A stretch of DNA of 33,970 nt, taken from IMG/VR virus record IMGVR_UViG_3300037337_000084, positions 1 through 33,970 of that record. One strand, 5' to 3'. The translations under genes and the position numbers were made by a program. Source of the stretch: a virus. Numbering within the stretch: the first letter of the stretch is position 1; each line of letters starts with the position of its first letter. The notes beneath the pieces were generated by a model. It saw only the letters and a program-made list of their open reading frames with translations. It did no database searches and was not told where the DNA came from. Below, one piece after another: positions 24,548 to 30,470 of the stretch.

Positions 24548-24622
24548 CTATTTTCTTTGTCGCTCCGTGTGGAGCGTTTGATAGGCTACGAACAAAACGG
24601 CTGCAAGTAAAACTAACATCAT
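24548..24622 (-). CDS. 24-residue single-span membrane peptide
   Basis: ATG ATG at 24622, overlapping the stop of the VRR-NUC gene (ATGATG, TGA inside), gives a 24-residue peptide: MMLVLLAAVLFVAYQTL, a strongly hydrophobic segment, then a charged HTERQRK end and TAG. It is the last open frame before the terminator. It has the form of a small phage membrane protein (for example a lysis, exclusion or membrane-tethering peptide), but its function is not shown. Coupled translation and the abrupt hydrophobic/charged layout support it; chance cannot be excluded because it is so short. Confidence 0.5.
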   Translation of the reverse strand: MMLVLLAAVLFVAYQTLHTERQRK

Positions 24623-25131
24623 ACATCAAATTTACTCAATAACTCTGAAAGGGCCAAATGTTGGCTGTAAAAATATAGATCAATGGCTTTGATTGTATCT
24701 TCCAAGCCTACCGTGAACCCTGCTGCTTTGGTGCAACGTCTCATTTGTAAAATGTTGTGGTATTGGTCAGCCAAATGCTGGCTGGCAAAATTTCCTTTTT
24801 GGTTTTTCACTCTTACGCCTTTTTTTTTCAACTCAAGACAAAGCCCTGAGTAAAGTCCAGATGGCTCATACACCTCCATGTCGTGCCATCCGGCTCTTAG
24901 GTTGTGCGACTTCAAAGTTGAGGCTTGCGCATTGCTAAGGTTAAGCCCAAAGGGCGAAATACGGAACTGACGGCCATGATAAAAGGTCTTCATGTAGCGC
25001 GTCGTCAACGCTTGTACAGTAGCTTCTGATGCTGGCTCTCTACCGCCGGTCCACATTTTTTGTCTCACATAAATTTGTTCTTGTGTCAATTCCTTTAGTG
25101 GCTTAACGTAGATAGGTAAATGTATGAGCAT
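24619..25131 (-). CDS. VRR-NUC domain nuclease
   Basis: 170 residues. The start may be ATG 25131, which overlaps the upstream gene by 37 bases. The VRR-NUC core is well shown: AGWHDMEVYEPSGLYSGLCL with the family's acidic residue, ELKKKGVRVKNQKGNFASQH with Lys and Gln, then LADQYHNILQMRR and a final helix-strand AAGFTVGLEDTIKAI. Such PD-(D/E)XK nucleases act as structure-specific endonucleases and, in phages, probably as Holliday-junction resolvases that process replication or recombination intermediates before packaging. It lies in the replication/recombination module after dnaB. The N-terminal 60 residues have unknown role. Confidence 0.85.
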   Translation of the reverse strand: MLIHLPIYVKPLKELTQEQIYVRQKMWTGGREPASEATVQALTTRYMKTFYHGRQFRISPFGLNLSNAQASTLKSHNLRAGWHDMEVYEPSGLYSGLCLELKKKGVRVKNQKGNFASQHLADQYHNILQMRRCTKAAGFTVGLEDTIKAIDLYFYSQHLALSELLSKFDV

Positions 25132-25541
25132 ATGGCTAAAGTTAAGAAGACGATTAAAGCTACAAAGTTTTGAACCGGAGTAGATTGAAGTGAAGACGCC
25201 AAAAGATAACGCTTTGCTTCCCTCATTTGGATTGAGTTCAAAAGGAACACTTCCGTACCTCCGTCCGCTTCAAGGTGAAATTTGAAAGCATTGTACTTTT
25301 TATGCAGATGGCTTTCGTGCTTTGTTGCTTGTTGACAGTAGTACTTTTTGTACAAAGTCAAAACAGCCGGAGTGCTGCTATCAACTTGCTTTTGACGGCT
25401 TGATGGATCTTTTGCAACCCCAATTTTGTACAAGGCTTTTGCTTGCAGCAAATGGCCAAACCAGCGAAAGTCGTAAAATGGAAGTCGTACCTTCATTATG
25501 TAAACAAACCTAGTCATAGGTTGTAGCGGCTTAACTTTCAT
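25095..25541 (-). CDS. T5orf172 (GIY-YIG-like) domain protein with C-terminal membrane segment
   Basis: 148 residues from ATG at 25541, which overlaps the upstream stop (TGATG). The domain has FVYIMK near residue 11, ALYKIGVAKDPSSRQKQVDS near 36-55, then LYKKYYCQQA-KHESHLHKKY near 63-82 and a GGTEVF motif near 93-98. These match the T5orf172/Mug113 branch of the GIY-YIG superfamily; catalytic Arg/Glu positions seem present (R in SSRQ, E in HESHL). The last 30 residues contain a hydrophobic span (NFVALIVFLTLAICSYIYL), predicted as a membrane anchor, unusual for this family. Function is a possible nuclease or DNA-binding role in host takeover or exclusion of other phages. The C-terminus overlaps the VRR-NUC gene. 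Confidence 0.72.
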   Translation of the reverse strand: MKVKPLQPMTRFVYIMKVRLPFYDFRWFGHLLQAKALYKIGVAKDPSSRQKQVDSSTPAVLTLYKKYYCQQATKHESHLHKKYNAFKFHLEADGGTEVFLLNSIQMREAKRYLLASSLQSTPVQNFVALIVFLTLAICSYIYLSTLSH

Positions 25542-25789
25542 CAAAACAGCTTTTGTTGGGCGTTTAACCTTTGAGCTTTTAGACGTTCTTTATCCTCAAA
25601 CGCTTTATGCGCTTTCGTTATTTCCTCTTCCTCCATCCCCATAAGGACTTGTAAAGCGTAGCGCATATAACGGTAGCGTCTCTCAGCAATTTCCCTGTTT
25701 AAGCGATCGCTTGCTATCCACTCCGGGTATTTTTTGGCTCTCATATTAAGCTCTCTGGTTAGCTCGTTCACCAAATCTGCTTTTTTCAT
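25541..25789 (-). CDS. Small helical unknown protein
   Basis: 82 residues from ATG at 25789, the first gene after the terminator following dnaB. It is almost entirely helical and charged: MKKADLVNELTRELN, then basic Arg/Tyr-rich YRYMRYALQVLMGM and acidic/basic tail KAFEDKERLKAQRL. No enzymatic motif was seen. It is coupled to the next gene through TGATG. Similar short helical proteins are frequent in phage replication modules as accessory or DNA-binding factors; here no family is named. Gene likely real from coupling and position. Confidence 0.6.
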   Translation of the reverse strand: MKKADLVNELTRELNMRAKKYPEWIASDRLNREIAERRYRYMRYALQVLMGMEEEEITKAHKAFEDKERLKAQRLNAQQKLF

Positions 25790-25816
25790 CGTTCGGTTTT
25801 TTTATAAATTCTTTCT

Positions 25817-25843
25817 AAAAACATCAACCTTTTTTGGTTGATG
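25817..25843 (-). terminator. Intrinsic terminator after dnaB
   Basis: On the minus strand CATCAACC (25843-25836) pairs perfectly with GGTTGATG (25829-25822) around an A6 loop, followed by TTTTT (25821-25817). It starts 30 bases after the dnaB stop and ends 27 bases before the next ATG (25789). The loop is A-rich and the T tract short, so termination may be partial. Confidence 0.62.
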
Positions 25844-25873
25844 CAATATACGCAAAGTGTTCCATTTAGTGGG

Positions 25874-27367
25874 CTAAAACGGTACTTCGTCCTCACCTTT
25901 GTAAACAGAGGTAGCGGGCATTGGGCCGTATGGTTTTTTAACTTCAATTTGATCTTCCGCAAGAAAGTCTGGATCAACCGCGTTTCTAAAGTCTGTATAT
26001 TCTTCAAAGAAGCTCATAGGCATAATTCCAATTTTGCCATGCCGGTTCTTTCTCCAAATTAGTTCAGCGTCACGAAAAGTGCTGTTTCCATTTTCGTCTT
26101 CCTTTATGTCATAGTAGTAAGGGCGGTAAAGGAAGCCAAATGCGTCAGCGTCTTGCTCAAACTCACCGCTGTCACGCGCGTCAGATAGCATAGGGCGTTT
26201 ATCTCCTCCTCGTGTCTCTACACCCCGACTAAGTTGCAAAAGTGCAACCACGGGTACTTCCAGCTCCTTAGCTACCTGCTTGAGCGTTCTTGACACTAGG
26301 CCCATTTCAGTAGTTCGGTTGCCCAAGTGTCCTGAAACGGTCATTAGCTGAACGTAATCTATCCCGATCCACTTCGCCCCAAGACGGACCATCTCACGGG
26401 CTTTTGTGCGGAACGACATAATATCAAGTCCTGCCGTATCGTCGATAAATATCGGTAGATCTCCGATACCTTCCATTTTTTCTTTGACTTTTTCGTACTC
26501 AAATTGTGTTTCCATCATCCTTGGATCACGGAAGCGCAAGCCGTTTACTTGCGCTTCTTGCGCTCCCATTCGGTCCGCACTTTGGTCCGCTGACATTTCC
26601 AGCATGAACAGACCAGCTCCATATCCTAACTTGCTAGAATTTCGGGCCATAGAAAGCAATAACGCTGACTTCCCCATACCCGGACGCGCTCCGATGTAAA
26701 CCAAATCGGTCTTTCTCAGTCCCAAAAGGACGCTGTCAAAAGCATCAAGTCCAACCGGTACACCGATCATCTTCCCCGCTTCCAACGCTCTGATCTCTTC
26801 ATACCACTTTAGCCGCCTATCTGAAACGTCCTTCATCGTCTCAACTGTACCCGATCCGGTAGCTCCTATTTGACTAAGCTCAAATGCAAATTGAGAAACC
26901 CGATCCAGAAGGACAAACGCATCCTCACCTTCCTCAAAAGCACTTGAGGCTATCTTACCCAGCTCTTTTATAATTTCCCGCTTTACGTACATTTCATGCA
27001 GGACGGCAGAGTGATACTCTACATTTGCTGAACTAACTACTTTGTAGCTTAGCTCAGCTAAATAAGCGGCACCTCCAACTTGCTCCAACGTGCCTAAAGA
27101 TTTCAACTCCTTCATCACCATCAACACGTCGATAGGGAGAAACTTTGTTCTCAATGACAAAATGGCTTTGTATATTATCTGATGCTTGGGTACGTAAAAT
27201 GTCTCCGGCCGGATAAAGCGATTGACAACCTCAAGGGCAGTTGACGTTATCAGGATCGCTCCCAATACTGCTTCTTCAAGGTCAACGGCTTGAGGTGGAA
27301 GCTTACTGTAAGCCGTCAGGCTTGGTGTCTTAGCTCCTGCGTCTCTTCGTGTGTGTGTCTTTGTCAT
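25874..27367 (-). CDS. dnaB: Replicative DNA helicase, DnaB family
   Basis: 497 residues from ATG at 27367. The N-terminal helical domain (EEAVLGAILI near 31-40 through about 160) is the DnaB_N type; the RecA-like ATPase domain has Walker A GARPGMGKSA (226-235), Walker B-like KWIGIDYVQLM (332-342), and the arginine-finger region LGNRTTEMGLVSRTLKQVAKEL (given in parts) further on, with SRGVE and DSGEFEQDAD. Full family length. It unwinds DNA at the phage replication fork, loaded by the upstream initiator/loader protein. It ends with a charged tail and is followed by a terminator. Very likely functional. Confidence 0.96.
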   Translation of the reverse strand: MTKTHTRRDAGAKTPSLTAYSKLPPQAVDLEEAVLGAILITSTALEVVNRFIRPETFYVPKHQIIYKAILSLRTKFLPIDVLMVMKELKSLGTLEQVGGAAYLAELSYKVVSSANVEYHSAVLHEMYVKREIIKELGKIASSAFEEGEDAFVLLDRVSQFAFELSQIGATGSGTVETMKDVSDRRLKWYEEIRALEAGKMIGVPVGLDAFDSVLLGLRKTDLVYIGARPGMGKSALLLSMARNSSKLGYGAGLFMLEMSADQSADRMGAQEAQVNGLRFRDPRMMETQFEYEKVKEKMEGIGDLPIFIDDTAGLDIMSFRTKAREMVRLGAKWIGIDYVQLMTVSGHLGNRTTEMGLVSRTLKQVAKELEVPVVALLQLSRGVETRGGDKRPMLSDARDSGEFEQDADAFGFLYRPYYYDIKEDENGNSTFRDAELIWRKNRHGKIGIMPMSFFEEYTDFRNAVDPDFLAEDQIEVKKPYGPMPATSVYKGEDEVPF

Positions 27368-27385
27368 TAGTCTGTTTTTACAATT

Positions 27386-28300
27386 TTAAAAAGCAGCTGC
27401 GTCCGATTGAACGCGCTTGTATTTTGCGCTTACCTCAACTTTAGTTTTTTGTGGTTGGGCTACAAAGGCAGCTAAGGAAGCCGCCGAAGTTATTTGATCT
27501 TTTTCTGATTGAGACCGGTCTGCCCAGTTGTCTAAATACTTTTCAAATTTACTCTTTCTAAAAAGAGTAGCAGGGTTGAAGTTGCTTTTCATCTCAGGAT
27601 CTGCTAGCCACTCAATGGCCCGGTCCCAAATAACGTTGACGCAGTCCTGTCCGCTGGCTCCTTCCTTTATCCGCGCTCTTATCGGATCCAAGTAAGTTAC
27701 TTTTGAGGTCAACGGCTTCCTGCCTTCTCGACAAAATTTGTTCCAATAAGCTAAAGTAGCCTCAGCCTTGAGAAGGACGGAGTTGGCAACGCCAACTTCT
27801 TTTTCTTTTTCCTCTTTCTTATTGTTTAGGTTCTTATTGTTACTTATATTCTTATTAGCGTTGGATTTTCCAACGCCGGTTTTTCCAACGCCGGTTTTTC
27901 CAACGCCGGTTAAACCGGTATCGGTAAATCCAACGCCGGTTTCAGTCATCCGCTCTACCGCTTCAAACCCACTTGATAGGAAGACCTCTTTAACGTTTTG
28001 AGGGACCGGCCTGTCGTCAACCAAGTAGTCGTAATCTACTAGCTGGCCGCCTCCGTTTCTAATTTGCCTACGTACTACGTACCCAAATGTTATTAAGTCC
28101 GTTAGGGCCGTCCTGTGTGCGTCTATCCCATCTTTTGAGCGCGTAGATAGCTCCTTCAAATGAAAGACCCAGTCTTTATGATTAGATAGCATCACGGCCA
28201 ACAAGCCTTTTGCGGCCAGTTTTAGCCGCTTTTCGTTTATTACGTCGTTGTCTACGATGGTGTAGCCGGTTACCCGGTTTAACCTTTTAACAATAGCCAT
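27386..28300 (-). CDS. Replication initiator / helicase loader-like protein, with origin-like repeats
   Basis: 304 residues from ATG at 28300, just before dnaB. The N-terminal about 100 residues are a winged helix-turn-helix (GLLAVMLSNHKDWVFHLKEL, RRQIRNGGG), of the phage replication-initiator (replisome organizer) kind. Residues about 120-165 are a low-complexity linker with TGVGK repeated three times and Asn/Lys-rich NISNNKNLNNKKEEKEKE; the DNA beneath carries the 15-base repeats. The C-terminal part, residues about 180-270 (YWNKFCREGRKPLTSKVTYL, then SNFNPATLFRKSKFEKYL), resembles the DnaD/initiator C-domain that contacts helicase. Probable role: opens the phage origin and recruits DnaB. 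Gene order initiator-helicase is common. Confidence 0.83.
   Translation of the reverse strand: MAIVKRLNRVTGYTIVDNDVINEKRLKLAAKGLLAVMLSNHKDWVFHLKELSTRSKDGIDAHRTALTDLITFGYVVRRQIRNGGGQLVDYDYLVDDRPVPQNVKEVFLSSGFEAVERMTETGVGFTDTGLTGVGKTGVGKTGVGKSNANKNISNNKNLNNKKEEKEKEVGVANSVLLKAEATLAYWNKFCREGRKPLTSKVTYLDPIRARIKEGASGQDCVNVIWDRAIEWLADPEMKSNFNPATLFRKSKFEKYLDNWADRSQSEKDQITSAASLAAFVAQPQKTKVEVSAKYKRVQSDAAAF
27790..27857. other. AT-rich pyrimidine tract beside iteron-like repeats
   Basis: On the plus strand this about 68-base stretch is almost only T, A and C (CTTCTTTTTCTTTTTCCTC-like text, then TTATT steps), the most AT-rich run in the replication gene. It encodes the Asn/Lys linker. Next to the repeats at 27858-27940 it would suit an unwinding element of a replication origin. 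This is inferred from composition only. Confidence 0.45.
27858..27940. repeat. 15-base iteron-like tandem repeats with hairpin (candidate origin)
   Basis: The unit CCAACGCCGGT starts at 27870, 27885, 27900 and 27930, a strict 15-base period, with a degenerate unit at 27915. The first unit is preceded by GCGTTGGA (27858-27865), which forms an 8-base perfect inverted repeat with TCCAACGC (27869-27876). The repeats encode TGVGK units, so coding drift alone could explain them, but their identity at all codon positions and their place in an initiator gene resemble lambda's iterons in gene O. Confidence 0.6.
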
Positions 28301-28330
28301 TTTGTTTGTTTTTGCATTTTAAACACCTTC

Positions 28331-28975
28331 TCAATCTAAAGGTAATCCTAATTCGTTAGATGGAATTACCAAGTCAACGTACTTTCTTGTTACTTCTATC
28401 ACGAATTGTCTTTGCCCCGTTTCGCCTCCTCTGAGCGTCGCAAAGCAAAATGCGTCGGCAAAAGTTGTGAACGTCTTTACCCCTTGATATTTTAAGCGGT
28501 CTTCAACCTCGTAGCTCTTTATTATTTTCTGGTCTTTGTCTTCGTTACTCATTACTTTCTCTTTAGTGGAGTTTTTAATTGGAGTTTTTTTCGCCCAAGG
28601 ATCTTGCGACACTTTTTGTGCGGCCTTCCATATCGCTTTCGCCAATTTCGCCACATTTGCTTCGGCAGTAGTAGCGTAACTGGACATGTAGCCAGTCATA
28701 TCTGCAACCGCTTTGGCTGCAACGTAGGCGTCTTTTGTAGCGTCAACAAGAAGTTCAACCGCGTCGGCTGCTGCGTCCGCGTCTTTCGCGGACTCAAGGG
28801 TTTCGCGGGCCTTGTCGGCAATTACTTTTCTTGCGGCTGATACGCCACTCAAATAGGCGTGTGCATTTGAATGGTACGTCTTTTCGGACGTTTGCATAGT
28901 GTCGGCGTCAGCTTCATCTGCTGAGACGTAACCCGCAATAAAAGCATCTTTTTTTGTTTCGTAGTATTCTTTCAT
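28331..28975 (-). CDS. Ala-rich helical unknown protein
   Basis: 214 residues from ATG at 28975, overlapping the upstream stop (ATGA). The N-terminal about 130 residues are Ala/Asp/Lys-rich helices (SADEADADTM, KDADAAADAVELL), like a coiled coil. A junction of low complexity lies near 130-145 (AKKTPIKNSTKEKVM), followed by a compact C-terminal unit of about 70 residues (MSNEDKDQKIIKSYEVED on). An ATG at 28552 starts this unit with the same MSN opening as two other phage genes, so an internal start, or a former gene fusion, is possible. No family recognised. Position before the initiator gene suggests an early accessory protein. Confidence 0.65.
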   Translation of the reverse strand: MKEYYETKKDAFIAGYVSADEADADTMQTSEKTYHSNAHAYLSGVSAARKVIADKARETLESAKDADAAADAVELLVDATKDAYVAAKAVADMTGYMSSYATTAEANVAKLAKAIWKAAQKVSQDPWAKKTPIKNSTKEKVMSNEDKDQKIIKSYEVEDRLKYQGVKTFTTFADAFCFATLRGGETGQRQFVIEVTRKYVDLVIPSNELGLPLD

Positions 28976-29334
28976 AGCTTTTTGTTTTTTGCGGCTTTTT
29001 TTGCGGCTTTGTAGTTTGTATCATTTGCCGCTTTTGCCGCTTTTGCCGCTTTTTTGGCAATACGGTACTCCGTATTTGCCTCAGCTTTTTCGCCGTCAGC
29101 ATTGAAATATTCTTCAAACGCTTTTTTACACGCAAAAGCGTAGGTATCATCCTCTTTAGCCAATTTCCATAGTTCGTGGTAAGCTATTTGAGCCTCTAAC
29201 GCCCTGTGTTGGGCATAGAAGTAATTTTGACTAGCTGTTACCAGCTCTTTACTCGCTGAGAAAGCAGCGTCAGCAGCGTCAGCAAATTTGTTTTCGTTGT
29301 TTTCCATAACATTCGGGTAGTTGTTGTTACTCAT
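28972..29334 (-). CDS. Ala/Lys-rich unknown protein directly behind a promoter
   Basis: About 120 residues if it starts at ATG 29334 (MSNNNYPNVMEN); a longer in-frame start at 29352 lies within the promoter and is unlikely; a further Met at 29307 (MENNENK) is possible. Helical, with Ala-rich N-half (ADAADAAFSASK) and a strongly basic C-terminus of KAAKAAK type encoded by three tandem 9-base units. It could bind nucleic acid through the basic tail. No family recognised. It overlaps the next gene by ATGA. It is the first gene behind the third promoter-like repeat. Confidence 0.65.
   Translation of the reverse strand: MSNNNYPNVMENNENKFADAADAAFSASKELVTASQNYFYAQHRALEAQIAYHELWKLAKEDDTYAFACKKAFEEYFNADGEKAEANTEYRIAKKAAKAAKAANDTNYKAAKKAAKNKKL
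29027..29053. repeat. Three tandem 9-base units in a Lys/Ala tail
   Basis: GCCGCTTTT occurs three times in a row on the plus strand at 29027, 29036 and 29045; on the coding strand it gives KAA units. Such repeats readily change copy number by slippage, so the length of this basic tail may vary between relatives. Confidence 0.7.
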
Positions 29335-29401
29335 ATCGTAAAGGTACAACACGTAACCGACATACGCAATAGGTAACGTTCTTTTCGTAAAGTTTATTTT
29401 T
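29335..29401 (-). promoter_or_regulatory. Promoter-like repeat R3
   Basis: On the minus strand a run AAAAATAAAC lies just behind the upstream stop, followed by a variable part with GGTTACG and then GTACCTTTACGAT (−7-like box TACCTTTAC at 29346-29338). It is a diverged copy of the repeats at 32809 and 33880, sharing both ends but not the middle CTAACTAGGTATAGG block. The box ends 4 bases before ATG 29334, so the transcript would be leaderless or translation starts further in. Confidence 0.5.
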
Positions 29402-29828
29402 AAGTCGGCTGTGTCTCACGTATGTTTCTTTCCTCTTCCCGTAATTCCGCAATTTCCTGATGCATCCCGTTCAGCACTAATTTTATTGCGTCGCAAATTC
29501 TTGCCCCTGCTCGCTCACGTCCGTCAAGCTTATGTTCATTTTCGTAAAGGGTTCGATATTCGTCGTCTACTTCTGCCAAAGCTTGTGCGGCCGCGTTACT
29601 GTTGACAGTTGGCCTTAAACGGTTTACCAATTCGGCAAATTTAGCTTTACGTTGCGCTCGTGTTATCCTGTAAGCACTTGCAAGCGTTCCTAGTAGTTGG
29701 CTATACCAATAATGCTGGCACGATAATTCTCTTCGCAAATTCATAACCTGAATTAACGTTAAATCGGGAGTACTTTCGTACTCCCGAATAATTTCGTCTA
29801 CTTTTTCAGCGTCAAGTTGTCCGCTCAT
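29400..29828 (-). CDS. Helical unknown protein
   Basis: 142 residues from ATG at 29828, overlapping the upstream stop (ATGA). Nearly all helical: acidic N-terminus (DAEKVDEIIREYEST), then a basic Arg-rich middle (AYRITRAQRKAKF), then a long charged C-terminal helix (EIAELREEERNIRE), likely a coiled coil or dimer. No motif or membrane segment was recognised. It is in the early operon between a membrane protein and the promoter R3. Its stop TAA is part of the R3 repeat. Confidence 0.62.
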   Translation of the reverse strand: MSGQLDAEKVDEIIREYESTPDLTLIQVMNLRRELSCQHYWYSQLLGTLASAYRITRAQRKAKFAELVNRLRPTVNSNAAAQALAEVDDEYRTLYENEHKLDGRERAGARICDAIKLVLNGMHQEIAELREEERNIRETQPT

Positions 29829-30154
29829 TTTTCACCGTATTGTGTACGTGTTAAAATGGCGTTGTGCATTAGTGCTGCCACATTTACAGCTTCCTTCGTT
29901 CGTAGTAGGGTTACTACCTGTGTGCTATATCCTGTTCGCAAATAAACACAACTTACGCTATCGGCTGTTAAAAACAGCTTCAATTCGCCAGATACACCCT
30001 CCTGGAGGGTATAAGTGTGTTGTGTGTGACACACGCCTTTAGTTTGCAAAACCGTCAAAAACCCAGATCCCTCGGTGCAAGGTGCTGACATGGAAAGGAA
30101 AATAGCAATCATTGCAATTACTGCCATAAAAGATATGTTCGATTGATTATTCAT
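29825..30154 (-). CDS. Small exported or membrane-anchored protein
   Basis: 109 residues from ATG at 30154. A hydrophobic segment (residues about 8-23, FMAVIAMIAIFLSMSA) follows a short polar start, with a Cys at 26 (APC): a signal peptide or anchor, though the residue before Cys is Pro, so a lipoprotein box is doubtful. The rest is beta-rich with three further Cys, which may form disulfides outside the cytoplasm (CHTQHTY, SCVYLRTGY). It lies in the early operon, next to recombination genes. Early membrane proteins of this type can act in superinfection exclusion, but this is a guess. Confidence 0.6.
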   Translation of the reverse strand: MNNQSNISFMAVIAMIAIFLSMSAPCTEGSGFLTVLQTKGVCHTQHTYTLQEGVSGELKLFLTADSVSCVYLRTGYSTQVVTLLRTKEAVNVAALMHNAILTRTQYGEK

Positions 30155-30176
30155 TTTGATTTGTCTTTTCCGTTTG

Positions 30177-30440
30177 TTAAAAGAAAATTGTTAAAAACGC
30201 AATTTGAAAGAATGTCTTCCCATCGGTCTGCCCGATCCCCAACAGGCTTCGCCCGTGAAGATCGGTGTGCGCAATTCCGGTCGCTGTTTCGATCAGCACC
30301 AGCCGAACACTCGTGTCGCTATTATACCTGCTGCAATGCAGGAGGCTTGCGACTGTTTCTGTTTGGTGGTCTCGAATTGCTTTGCATCCGACTATTTGCC
30401 ATTGCTTTGCGCAAATTTTATTAAAGAGGAAAGGTTTCAT
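30177..30440 (-). CDS. Small unknown protein in a sparse stretch
   Basis: 87 residues from ATG at 30440, 30 bases after the exonuclease stop and 22 bases before the next ATG. No family was recognised; composition is ordinary (KQWQIVGCKAIRDHQTETVA, short hydrophobic end FQIAFLTIFF). It fills the only 300-base gap (30155-30470) of the early operon, and no competing long frame on the same strand exists. Longer frames on the opposite strand were rejected because all other genes are minus. Confidence is moderate because no feature proves coding. Confidence 0.45.
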   Translation of the reverse strand: MKPFLFNKICAKQWQIVGCKAIRDHQTETVASLLHCSRYNSDTSVRLVLIETATGIAHTDLHGRSLLGIGQTDGKTFFQIAFLTIFF

Positions 30441-30470
30441 TTTTTCGTGATTTGTGCGGTTTCCCGCTGG

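Noticed and set aside
25786-26007. Short minus-strand frame overlapping the 3' end of dnaB
   Set aside because: It overlaps the terminator and dnaB in another frame and has no supporting start region; it is a shadow.
27858-27940. CRISPR-like array
   Set aside because: The units are direct 15-base tandem repeats without spacers and lie in a coding frame.
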